Positions 1-7,320 of a stretch of 45,039 nucleotides of DNA are shown here, one piece after another (the stretch's first letter is position 1; every line of letters begins with the position of its first letter). The position numbers and the translations under genes are program-made. The notes under the pieces were generated by a model, which was not told where the DNA came from, did not search any database, and saw only the letters and a program-made list of their open reading frames with translations. The DNA comes from an uncultured Eubacteriales bacterium (GTDB taxonomy: Bacteria > Bacillota > Clostridia > Christensenellales > CAG-138). Location: the NCBI GenBank assembly GCA_902798825.1, contig CADBYI010000004.1, forward strand, positions 76,290 through 121,328, given 5' to 3'.

Positions 1-33
1 ACCGCCATGCGGAAGTGATGCGTGCGCTTCAGG

Positions 34-75
34 CAAACAAAAACCTTCCGAAAAGAAACTGTTTCCCGGAAGGTT
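34..75 (-). terminator. Intrinsic terminator after the HIT gene
   Basis: Read leftward, arms at 67-75 and 42-50 (CGGAAGGTT type, 9 bp) enclose a second small stem (GAAAC/GTTTC), and the hairpin runs directly into a T-rich tract (TTTTTGTTTG). It lies about 50 bases past the stop of the leftward HIT-family gene, as expected for its terminator. Confidence 0.65.
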
Positions 76-125
76 CAAATCCGTTTCATTCCGACAAACT
101 GGAAGTTGTGTAATTGTCTTCGGAA

Positions 126-524
126 TCATGTGTTCCAGGCTTTGCGGAGTTTCTCTGCGACTGCTTCTGAGACCTCCTTCTCACCCTGAGGATAGATCCA
201 ATCGTATCCGTCATTTGGAAGACGCGGGAAAACATGCAGGTGGAAGTGACCAAAAGTGCAGTTCTTACCGCCGTTTTGCATCATGCCATAACCATCGGTA
301 TTATAGACCTTCCTGAAAGATCTTACTGCGTGGCGTGCAACTTCTGTCATTTCGAGAATATAATCATCTGGGAGCTCCGTTATAGAATCTACATGAAGCT
401 TCGGAATGATGAGCATATGTCCCTCGTTCGCAGGGTCTATATCAAGGAAAGATATGGTCTTCTCGGTCTCATTTACTATATATGCAGCCGCTTTATGCGC
501 TGCGATATCACAAAACAAACACAT
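126..524 (-). CDS. HIT-family nucleotide hydrolase/transferase
   Basis: A 132-residue histidine-triad protein. The family hydrolyses or transfers nucleotidyl groups from substrates such as AMP-lysine or dinucleoside polyphosphates. The signature HFHLHVF sits at residues 93-99 and an N-terminal CxxC (C2, C5) resembles the zinc-binding cysteines of Hint-type members. Two ATGs lie close together (530 and 524). The GAGGGGG ribosome site touches the first but is 7 bases before the second, so the start at 524 is preferred. The gene stands alone with its own promoter (575-603) and terminator. Its base composition is visibly less GC-rich than everything to the right, which hints at a different origin. 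The family call is secure; the exact substrate is not known. Confidence 0.9.
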   Translation of the reverse strand: MCLFCDIAAHKAAAYIVNETEKTISFLDIDPANEGHMLIIPKLHVDSITELPDDYILEMTEVARHAVRSFRKVYNTDGYGMMQNGGKNCTFGHFHLHVFPRLPNDGYDWIYPQGEKEVSEAVAEKLRKAWNT

Positions 525-551
525 GATCATTCCCCCTCATATATCAGCCTC

Positions 552-603
552 ACAAATCACGATTTGTCGTATTGATTCTATCATGATTTCCAACAAGATA
601 CAA
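552..603 (-). promoter_or_regulatory. Promoter of the HIT gene with adjacent dyad
   Basis: Leftward -35 TTGTAT (598-603) and -10 TAGAAT (575-580) are separated by 17 bases. Between the -10 and the ribosome site lies ACAAATC-AC-GATTTGT (552-567), a perfect 7-bp inverted repeat. It could be an operator or a small 5' hairpin; the sequence does not say which. Confidence 0.5.
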
Positions 604-605
604 CG

Positions 606-637
606 AAAAAAGCACCGCCGACCAAAGCCGACAGTGC
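606..637 (-). terminator. Terminator of the carboxypeptidase-glnA-glsA operon
   Basis: Leftward stem GCACTGTCGGC pairing with GTCGGCGGTGC (612-637, with G-U pairs) around a TTTG loop, followed by six Ts (606-611). It lies 46 bases after the stop of the MFS gene, the last gene of the operon. Confidence 0.8.
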
Positions 638-682
638 CTTTGAAAATCCACCTTGACAGAACGCCTGTGAAGCGTCCTTTTT

Positions 683-1912
683 TTATGCGTTCTTTCCCGG
701 TGCCTGTGCCCGCCGGTACGACCACCGGAGGATGATCAGGCTGGCCACCATCATGCAGGCGATGAGGGCATAGGCGGACTTGTATTCGCCGGTATGATCG
801 GCGATGACGCCCGGCACGGCGGAGAACAGGATGCCGCCCAGGTTATAGAAGATCTGCAGCCACTTCAAAAGCTTCGGGTACCCGGCCCGATCGGACAGGT
901 CCCCGGCCCACAGCGGCGGGCCCACGTTGTACACCGAGGCGCCGAAGCCCATGAGGGCCACCGGCAGATAGCACCAGAAGAGGCTGACCCCGTTCATGAG
1001 CTGCACCGCGGCGCAGCCCAGGATGAACACCGCCATGAGCAGGGTGGTGCACCGCTTGGGCCCGAACCGGTCGGCCATGTCCCCGGACAGGAACTTGCTC
1101 CCCACCAGCACCAGCCCCTGAAGGGACACCACCGTGGCCGCCACCTGGACGCTGTAGCCGCAGCTCTTGGCCAGCACCGACAGATGCCCGGAGAACGCCT
1201 GGCCCGCGCCGCCCACGAACAGCATCATCAGCGCCAGCATCCACAGCACCTGCTTCGGCAGTTCCGCGGGCCCCTCCTTCTCCGGGACCCGGGGGCCGTT
1301 TGTGCCGCCTTCGCCGTAGGGCGCCAGGCCCTTTTGGCCGGGCTCGTCCCGCAACAGCAAGAACAGGCACAGGGCGCTCAGCAGCATGAACCCGGCCTGC
1401 AGCAAAAACGCGGTCCGCAGGGAGTAGCGGAGCACCAGCGCCGTGACCAGGGGCGAAAAGACCATGGTGGCCACGCCGGAGCCCGCGGAGCTGATGCCCA
1501 GGGCCAAGCCCCGGTGGCTGTGGAACCAGTTGGAAAGCAGCAGCGACGTGGGGTAGATGGCGCCCAGGCCATAGCAGATGCCGCCCAGGGCCGCCCCGGC
1601 GTAGTAGACGGGGGCGCTGCCGCCCACGGAATAGACCAGGGCCGAGGCCGCGCCGATCAGGGACGCGATCAGCAGCCCCCGGCGCAGGGAGAGCTTGCGA
1701 TAGTACAGCTCCACCAGGAACGTGACCCCGAAGGAGAACAGGCACCGGATGGACAAAATGGCGCTGCCCATGCTGTCGCTGATGCCCCCGGCCTCGATGA
1801 AGGGCAGGTACACCGACAGGATGTTGCTGCACAGGCCCATGTTGCACACGAACATCCACAGCCCGCACAGGCAGATCACCCAGGCATAATGCAGTTTAGA
1901 GGGTTTTTTCAT
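683..1912 (-). CDS. MFS transporter (OFA-like carrier)
   Basis: A 409-residue major facilitator superfamily carrier with about 12 hydrophobic segments in two halves and a central loop rich in charge and Gly (about residues 200-220). A Gly-rich stretch in TM4-5 (GGICYGLGAIYPTS) and NWFHSHRGLALGISSAGSG are typical of the oxalate/formate antiporter-like and monocarboxylate-like MFS branch. The frame remains open to a GTG at 1954, but that codon has no ribosome site and nearly touches the upstream stop. The ATG at 1912 begins a normal MFS N-terminus and is preferred. It is the last gene of the leftward operon with glutamine synthetase and glutaminase, so an organic acid or amino acid cargo is plausible, but the substrate cannot be read from the sequence. 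Confidence 0.85.
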   Translation of the reverse strand: MKKPSKLHYAWVICLCGLWMFVCNMGLCSNILSVYLPFIEAGGISDSMGSAILSIRCLFSFGVTFLVELYYRKLSLRRGLLIASLIGAASALVYSVGGSAPVYYAGAALGGICYGLGAIYPTSLLLSNWFHSHRGLALGISSAGSGVATMVFSPLVTALVLRYSLRTAFLLQAGFMLLSALCLFLLLRDEPGQKGLAPYGEGGTNGPRVPEKEGPAELPKQVLWMLALMMLFVGGAGQAFSGHLSVLAKSCGYSVQVAATVVSLQGLVLVGSKFLSGDMADRFGPKRCTTLLMAVFILGCAAVQLMNGVSLFWCYLPVALMGFGASVYNVGPPLWAGDLSDRAGYPKLLKWLQIFYNLGGILFSAVPGVIADHTGEYKSAYALIACMMVASLIILRWSYRRAQAPGKNA

Positions 1913-1960
1913 CGGTTTTTCCAAGCACGCACTTGTTTTATAAAAGCGGCACACCCACGC

Positions 1961-3154
1961 TTACACCATCGACAACAGCACGAACAGCCAGTGGGCCGCC
2001 ACGCCCGCGCACAGGCCCCCCAGGGTGTGGCAGAGGATGGACTTGGCCGCCAGCTCGTTGCAGTGGAGCATGTCCATCATGGACACGTGGGTGGACAGAT
2101 ACCCGCTCCAGCACATGCACATGCCGGTGAACACGGCGATGTCGTTGGCCCCGGCCGCCCCCTCCCGCAGCAGCTCCGGCACCATGCCCAGCGACGCCCC
2201 GGCGGACCCCAGGGCCGTGATGGGCACGGACACGCAGGCGGAGGAGGTGAACCCGAACAGGGGCTTGAACAAAAACTGGAGCCTGTCCCCCAGCTTGGGC
2301 AGCAGGCCGATGCCCTCGTAGGCCCCGCCGGTGTAGGCCCCGGAGGCGGAGGGTCCATAGGTCAGCATCATGACCACGGTGCAGATGACCAGCACCCCGG
2401 GGACGATCCCCAGCCCCAGCTCCACGCCGTTCTTCCCCCCGTTCAGAAGGGAATCCAGCAGCCGCAGCATGAACCCCTTCTTCCGCTGGCGCTCCGCGTC
2501 GGTGAGCTGGCCCATCTCCCGGGGGGACAGGGCCAATGTCTCGGTGCCGTACAGCTTCTTGCTGCTTCTCAGGAGCAGCCGGGTGCTGACGATGCTGCCC
2601 ACCACCGCGCCCAGGTTCCCGCAGAGCACCGCCAGGCCCAGCCTGGTCCCGGTGACGGCGGAGAGTCCCGCCATGTAGCTGGTGACGATGAGCCCCATGC
2701 CGAAGGCGGTGCCCAAATTCGTCAGCGCCGGGATCTGATAGGCCTTGAAGTACCGGCGGTACTGCTGTTCCTTGGCCAGGGCCAATATGGACGGGTTGTC
2801 GGAAAAATAGGTGGACACCACCCCCAGCGCCGCCGCACCGGGCATGCCGTAGAGGGGCTTCATCAGGGGCGAAAGGAGGAAGTTGAACAGCTCCAGCACC
2901 CCGAACTCCGTCAGCATCTCCGACAGGGCCCCCGCCAGCACGGCGATGGCCATGATGTAGAACACCGTGTCCAGCAGTATCCGATAGGCGGTGTTCATCA
3001 TGGTGTTGATGGCGTTGGTCATGCCCATGGGCACCATGAACAGGGCCATGAAGGCGCAGAACGCCACCAGGAACAGGGCGCTTTTGGTCAGCTTCTTCCC
3101 CGTCTCCCGCCGCTGCTGCCGCAGCGTCTCTCGCTTTTCGTCAAAGGTTGCCAT
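1961..3154 (-). CDS. Nucleoside-recognition (Gate) domain membrane protein
   Basis: A 397-residue polytopic membrane protein of the YjiH/nucleoside-recognition type, a family with two Gate-like domains and no well-established transport substrate. After a charged cytoplasmic N-terminus (residues 1-24) come about 9-10 hydrophobic segments. Residues around 110-125 (VVSTYFSDNPSILALAKEQ) and the Gly-rich C-terminal half fit the family. It starts with ATG at 3154 after a reasonable ribosome site (AAGGAG on the leftward strand) and lies 19 bases after the glutaminase stop. The neighbours suggest a role connected with glutamine/glutamate or small-molecule export. This is inference only. Confidence 0.7.
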   Translation of the reverse strand: MATFDEKRETLRQQRRETGKKLTKSALFLVAFCAFMALFMVPMGMTNAINTMMNTAYRILLDTVFYIMAIAVLAGALSEMLTEFGVLELFNFLLSPLMKPLYGMPGAAALGVVSTYFSDNPSILALAKEQQYRRYFKAYQIPALTNLGTAFGMGLIVTSYMAGLSAVTGTRLGLAVLCGNLGAVVGSIVSTRLLLRSSKKLYGTETLALSPREMGQLTDAERQRKKGFMLRLLDSLLNGGKNGVELGLGIVPGVLVICTVVMMLTYGPSASGAYTGGAYEGIGLLPKLGDRLQFLFKPLFGFTSSACVSVPITALGSAGASLGMVPELLREGAAGANDIAVFTGMCMCWSGYLSTHVSMMDMLHCNELAAKSILCHTLGGLCAGVAAHWLFVLLSMV

Positions 3155-3173
3155 CCGCTTCTCCTTTTATGCC

Positions 3174-4100
3174 TCAAAACAGACGAATGTCCATGGCCTG
3201 GGACAGGTATTCCAGCACGGCGATCCCGGCGGCGCTGTTGCCCCTCGGGTCCAGGGCCGGGCCGAACACGCCGATGCCCATCCGGTCCACCAGGGTGGCC
3301 ACGATGCCGCCGCCCACGCCGCTTTTGGCGGGATAGCCCACCTTCACGGCGAACTGGCCGGAGCCGTCGTACATGCCGCAGGTCAGCATAAGGGTCCGGA
3401 TGATCCGGGCGTGGTTGGCCTCCATGAGCCGTTCCCCTGTCCCCGGGTCCACCCCCCGGTTGGCCAGCACCGCCCCCAGATGGGCGATGTCCTCCGCCGT
3501 CACGTACAGGGAGCACATGCGAAAATAGGCGTCCAGCACCTCCCTGGCGTCCCCCTCCAGCATCTTCGTGGCCTTCAGGTGGTAGGCCAGGGCCCTATTC
3601 TTGTCCCCGGTCTCCCGCTCGGACAGATACGCCTCCTGGCACAGGGCGATGGTCTCGGAGCCGCAGAGCTTTTTGAAGTGTTCCAGCAGCCGCCGGAACT
3701 TGTCTGCCCCGCTGTGCCCCTTGATGGTCCCCACCACGGCGATGGCCCCGGCGTTGATGAAGGGGTTATAGGGCTTCCTGTCCGTTTCCAGACGGATGAT
3801 GGAGTTGAAGGGGTCCCCGGTGGGCTCCAGCCCCACCCGGCCGGAGAACAGATACCGCTCCCCCCGATCCTGCAGGGCCAGGGACAGGGCCACCACCTTG
3901 GCGATGCTTTGGACGGTGAAGGGCACCCGGGTGTCCCCGGCGCTGAACCGGCGGCCGTCCAGGGTCTCGGCGCACACGCCCAAAAGATCCCGGTCCACCT
4001 GCCTGAGGTAGGGGATATACTGGGCGGTTTTGCCCTCTTTGGTGAAGGCGCGCCCGTAGGAAAGGGCGTCCTCCAGCATGCTCTGACAGATTTCGGCCAT
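3174..4100 (-). CDS. glsA: Glutaminase
   Basis: A 308-residue serine-dependent glutaminase of the GlsA/YbgJ family, which hydrolyses L-glutamine to glutamate and ammonia in the cytoplasm. The length is normal. The fold resembles serine beta-lactamases, and the expected S-x-x-K pair is visible as QSIAK with S65 and K68. NPFINAGAI (residues 112-120), EAYLSE and the Gly-rich segment near residues 259-270 are further family blocks. It starts only 3 bases after the stop of glutamine synthetase, so the two are almost certainly co-transcribed and probably translationally coupled, although their reactions are opposed. Confidence 0.95.
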   Translation of the reverse strand: MAEICQSMLEDALSYGRAFTKEGKTAQYIPYLRQVDRDLLGVCAETLDGRRFSAGDTRVPFTVQSIAKVVALSLALQDRGERYLFSGRVGLEPTGDPFNSIIRLETDRKPYNPFINAGAIAVVGTIKGHSGADKFRRLLEHFKKLCGSETIALCQEAYLSERETGDKNRALAYHLKATKMLEGDAREVLDAYFRMCSLYVTAEDIAHLGAVLANRGVDPGTGERLMEANHARIIRTLMLTCGMYDGSGQFAVKVGYPAKSGVGGGIVATLVDRMGIGVFGPALDPRGNSAAGIAVLEYLSQAMDIRLF

Positions 4101-4103
4101 GGC

Positions 4104-5528
4104 TCAGGCGTTGTAATACTTGTCGAACTCGGCGGGATGGGGGATCTTCCCCAGCTCCACGCACTCCTTCCGCTTCTCGGCGATAAGGTTTCGGATGAGC
4201 CGTTCCGGGAACACGCCGCCCCGGGTCAGATACGCGTGGTCCGCCTCCAGGGCGTCCAACGCCTGGTCCAGGGAGGTGGGCAGGTGGTGGAGCTTCGCCT
4301 TCTCCTCGTCGGAAAGGCTGTACAGGTTCATGTCGTAGGGGCCCCAGCCGTGCTCGTGGGGGTCGATTTTGTTCTGAATGCCGTCCAGGCCCGCCATCAG
4401 CAGCGCCGCATAGCAGAAGTAGGGGTTGCAGGTGGCGTCCGGGTTCCGGATCTCGAACCGGCGGAGCTTGGGGGACTTGGCGTAGGCGGGGATGCGGATG
4501 ACCGCGCTCCGGTTGCTGGTGGCGTAGCCCACGGTCACCGGCGCCTCGAACCCGGGCACCAGGCGCTTGAAGGAGTTGGTGCTGGGGTTGGTGATGGCGC
4601 AGAGGGAGGCGATGTGCTGCAGGAGCCCCCCCATGAACCAGTGGGCCTCCTTCGACAGGTGGGCGTAACCCTCGTCGTCGGAGAACACGGGCTCCCCGTC
4701 CTTGAGGAGCAGCATATGCACGTGCATGCCGCTGCCGGCCTCGCCGTAGACGGGCTTGGGCATGAAGGTGGCGGTCTTGCCGTACTTCATGGCGGTGTTC
4801 CGGACGATGTACTTCACCAGCATGGTGGCGTCGGCCATCTTGGACATCTCCCCCAGCTTGGGCTCGATCTCGAACTGGCCCGAGGCGCCCACCTCCGGGT
4901 GGTGATACTTCACGGGGATGCCCGCCTCCTGCATGAGCAGGCACATCTCGCTCCGGCATTCATAGGTCCGATCCAGGGGCTTGGCCACATGGTAGGCCCT
5001 CTGGTAGGGGACCACGTAGCCCTTGCCGTTGGAGGCGCTGTTCCAATAGCTCTGCTCCGCGTCCAAACTCATGCCGATGGACCCGGGCTTCACCTCCCAG
5101 TTGATCTGGTCGAACAGATAGAACTCGAACTCCGGCAGCACCAGCATGGTGTCCGCGATGCCGGTGGACCGCATATAGTCCTCCGCCGCCCGGACGATGT
5201 TCCGGGGGTATTGGTCCAAAGGCCGGTTGGCCGGGTAGTCGATGATCATGGCGTTGCCGGTCATGGACAGGGTCTTGACCCCGCAGAAGGGGTCCACATA
5301 GGCCGTGTCCAGATCGGGGATGAAGACCATGTCGCTCTTCTCCACCACCGCGTAGCCGTAGTTGGAGGCGTCGAAGCCCACGCCGTCCGTCATCATGTCC
5401 TCGCTGAAGTTCTCCGCGGGGATGGTCACGTGGCGGAACTGGCCGTGGATGTCCACCATCTTGAAGTCCACCATCTGAATTTCCTCGTCCCGCAGCAGCC
5501 GCAGGATGTCCTGCACCGTGTTCGCCAT
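4104..5528 (-). CDS. glnA: Glutamine synthetase type I
   Basis: A 474-residue type I glutamine synthetase (glutamate + ammonia + ATP to glutamine), a dodecameric cytoplasmic enzyme. An N-terminal beta-grasp region (residues 1-105) precedes the catalytic domain. Recognisable blocks are LPEFEFYLFD, GSGMHVHMLLLKDG and RNPDATCNPYFCYAALLMAG. The C-terminus reads NLYSLSDEE... and ends PHPAEFDKYYNA, closer to the E. coli-like GSI-beta form than to the shorter Bacillus GSI-alpha form. The tyrosine at the position adenylylated in enteric enzymes (NLYDLP there, NLYSLS here) is present, but no adenylyltransferase gene is in view. The ribosome site AGGAGG lies before the ATG. It is second in the operon after the M32 carboxypeptidase. 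Confidence 0.95.
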   Translation of the reverse strand: MANTVQDILRLLRDEEIQMVDFKMVDIHGQFRHVTIPAENFSEDMMTDGVGFDASNYGYAVVEKSDMVFIPDLDTAYVDPFCGVKTLSMTGNAMIIDYPANRPLDQYPRNIVRAAEDYMRSTGIADTMLVLPEFEFYLFDQINWEVKPGSIGMSLDAEQSYWNSASNGKGYVVPYQRAYHVAKPLDRTYECRSEMCLLMQEAGIPVKYHHPEVGASGQFEIEPKLGEMSKMADATMLVKYIVRNTAMKYGKTATFMPKPVYGEAGSGMHVHMLLLKDGEPVFSDDEGYAHLSKEAHWFMGGLLQHIASLCAITNPSTNSFKRLVPGFEAPVTVGYATSNRSAVIRIPAYAKSPKLRRFEIRNPDATCNPYFCYAALLMAGLDGIQNKIDPHEHGWGPYDMNLYSLSDEEKAKLHHLPTSLDQALDALEADHAYLTRGGVFPERLIRNLIAEKRKECVELGKIPHPAEFDKYYNA

Positions 5529-5555
5529 GCTCGTTCCTCCTGTCAGATGTATTTG

Positions 5556-7055
5556 TTATATCCGCTGCCCGTAGATTTGGGCATACTTTTCCCTGAGATA
5601 GTCGATGTACCGGCCGGCGTCGGGCGCCTCCCCCGTGGCGTCCCGCAGCAGCTGCCGGGCGGGCTTCATGGCCCCGAAGCGGTGGATGTTCGCCCGGTTC
5701 CAGGCCTTCACGGCGCCGAATTCCCCCCGGCGGACCTGATCGAACAGGTCCGGCACGTCCCGCTCCATGGCCCGGAGGAACTGGCAGGCGTACACGTTCC
5801 CCAGGGCGTAGCTTTGGAAATACCCGATATAGCCGCTGAACCAGTGCATGTCCTGGAGGACCCCTTCCCCGTCGTTTTGGGGGCTGACCCCCAGATAGGC
5901 CGCCGACAGCTCGTTCCAGGCCCCGGGCAATTCCCGGAAGGACAAGGTCCCGTCGAACAGGGCCTTCTCCAGCTCGTAGCGCAGCAGGATGTGGAGGCTG
6001 TAGCTGGCCTCGTCGGACCCCAGCCGCAGGGGGGACAGCCTAAGGCCGTTGAGCCCCCGCCAGAACGCCTCCGGCGACGCGTCCCTGAGGGCCGGGAACC
6101 GCCGGCGGGCCAGGGGCAGGGCCCACTCCCAAAAGGGCAGGCTCCGGCCCAGCAGGCACTCCAAAAACCGGGCCTGGGATTCGTCCATGGGCAGGGAGGC
6201 GGACCGGGCCAGGGGCGTGCCGTCCAGCTCCGGCCCCAAGCCCTGCCAGTAGATGGCGTGGCCCCCCTCGTGGAGGCTGGACCCCACGGCCCGGGTGAAA
6301 TCGTCCTCGAAATAGCGGCAGGTGATGCGCACGTCCCGCCTGTGGTTGAAGGTGGTGTAGGGGTGGGCGCTCTCGTCCACCCGGCCCCGGTCGAAGTCGA
6401 AGCCCACGGCCGTCAAAATCTCGCGGCACAGGGCCTTCTGCCCTTCCCTGGGGAAGACGCCCACGAGGGGCGACCGGTCCGGCGGGGGCAGCTCCCGAAG
6501 CGCCCGGACCAGGGGCACCAGGGCCCCCTTGAGCTGGGCGAAGAGCCGGTCCGTCTCCGCCCGGGTGTCTCCCTCCTCCCACTCGTCCATCAAGCCGGTG
6601 AGGGGGTCGTCGGCAAAGCCGCAGCAGGCCGCCAGCTCCCGCTTATAGGCAAACTCCCGCTCCAAAAGGGGCCGGACGCTCTCATAGTCGTTGGCCGCCC
6701 GGGCGGCGGGCCAGGCGTGCTCGGTCCTTAGATTGTGGTCCGCATAGGCGGACAGCAGCTCCCCGGGGACCCCCCGAAGCCGATCGAAGGTCCGGCGGGC
6801 GTCCCCCACGGCCCGGCGAAGGATGGGGTCCTCCGGCGGGTCCGCCTCCAGAGCAAGGAGCAGCTCCTCCATCTCCTTCGAGGTCGAAAGGGCGTGGCGA
6901 CGCCGGGCCAGATACCCCATCTCCCGCCCCCGGTAGGCCCCGGCGGCAGGGGGCATGGCCACCCGCATATCCCAGGAAAGGGTCAGGCCGATGTTGTTCA
7001 GCTGTTCGATTTCGTCCAGCAGCGCCGAAAAGCGCGCCTCTTCTCGTTGTCCCAT
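5556..7055 (-). CDS. M32 family metallocarboxypeptidase (Taq type)
   Basis: A 499-residue M32 carboxypeptidase, a cytoplasmic metal-dependent enzyme that trims C-terminal residues from peptides. The zinc motif is HEGGH (residues 262-266), preceded by the family block DVRITCRYFEDDF. The downstream block that usually reads HES-Q reads DESQ here (D291-Q294), with Glu (the third metal ligand) kept but the preceding His replaced by Asp. The C-terminal third carries SYSLHILLRYELE and MHWFSGYIGYFQSYALGN, both typical. It is first in a leftward operon with glutamine synthetase and glutaminase, fitting a peptide to amino acid to glutamine/glutamate flow, and it lies next to two peptide importers. The start is ATG with GCGGAG 9 bases upstream. 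Confidence 0.92.
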   Translation of the reverse strand: MGQREEARFSALLDEIEQLNNIGLTLSWDMRVAMPPAAGAYRGREMGYLARRRHALSTSKEMEELLLALEADPPEDPILRRAVGDARRTFDRLRGVPGELLSAYADHNLRTEHAWPAARAANDYESVRPLLEREFAYKRELAACCGFADDPLTGLMDEWEEGDTRAETDRLFAQLKGALVPLVRALRELPPPDRSPLVGVFPREGQKALCREILTAVGFDFDRGRVDESAHPYTTFNHRRDVRITCRYFEDDFTRAVGSSLHEGGHAIYWQGLGPELDGTPLARSASLPMDESQARFLECLLGRSLPFWEWALPLARRRFPALRDASPEAFWRGLNGLRLSPLRLGSDEASYSLHILLRYELEKALFDGTLSFRELPGAWNELSAAYLGVSPQNDGEGVLQDMHWFSGYIGYFQSYALGNVYACQFLRAMERDVPDLFDQVRRGEFGAVKAWNRANIHRFGAMKPARQLLRDATGEAPDAGRYIDYLREKYAQIYGQRI

Positions 7056-7075
7056 GGATGCGTTTCTCCGCTTTC

Positions 7076-7103
7076 ATTGTAACACGGTCGAAATAAAGCG
7101 CAA
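7076..7103 (-). promoter_or_regulatory. Promoter of the M32-glnA-glsA operon
   Basis: Leftward -35 TTGCGC (98-103 of the 7000s) and -10 TACAAT (7076-7081) are separated by 16 bases, ending about 20 bases before the ATG at 7055. No dyad or leader long enough for a riboswitch is visible. Confidence 0.5.
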
Positions 7104-7161
7104 GGGATTTTTCTCCCGGGGGACGAATATATAACGGCCCGCGCATCCCGCCCCGGGGACC

Positions 7162-7256
7162 GTTCCCAGATCCCTCGACTGCGCTCGGGATGACCGGGAG
7201 GGGCGCCCGGGACGACCGAAGGGAGCGCCCGGGACGACCGGGGGGGAGCGCCCGTC
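7162..7256. repeat. Dispersed intergenic repeat plus GC-rich tandem copies
   Basis: Positions 7162-7197 hold one copy of the dispersed element seen eight times in the window (ends GTTC-C-CAGATCCCTCG and CTCGGGATGAC). It is followed by about three degenerate tandem copies of a 24-27-base unit containing GCGCCCGGGACGACCG, up to 7256. It lies between the promoter of the carboxypeptidase operon and the terminator of the peptide-binding gene. Confidence 0.7.
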
Positions 7257-7265
7257 GCCCCACGC

Positions 7266-7290
7266 AAAAAGGGAGCCCTTCGGCTCCCTT
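7266..7290 (-). terminator. Terminator of the first opp operon
   Basis: Leftward stem AAGGGAGCC / GGCTCCCTT around a short GAAGG-type loop, followed by TTTTT (7266-7270). It lies about 30 bases past the stop of the peptide-binding protein. Confidence 0.85.
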
Positions 7291-7320
7291 TCGTTGGCTG
7301 TCTCCTGATCGCTGGATCGA

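Noticed and set aside
3..113. Open frame running in from the left edge and ending at TAA 111-113, possible C-terminus of a rightward protein
   Set aside because: It overlaps a good leftward terminator of the HIT gene (34-75), is short, and matches no family that I recognise. It remains possible if the hairpin is coincidental.
1912..1954. Longer MFS start at GTG 1954
   Set aside because: No ribosome site, and the added residues (MCRFYKTSACLEKP) are unlike MFS N-termini.
794..3391. Very long rightward open frames in the leftward GC-rich genes
   Set aside because: Shadow frames caused by high GC; composition is His/Gly/Gln/Pro-rich with no domain and they oppose well-recognised genes.
2991..6731. 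Rightward 1246-codon open frame
   Set aside because: Lies opposite glutaminase, glutamine synthetase and the M32 gene, all firmly identified. Shadow of high GC third positions.
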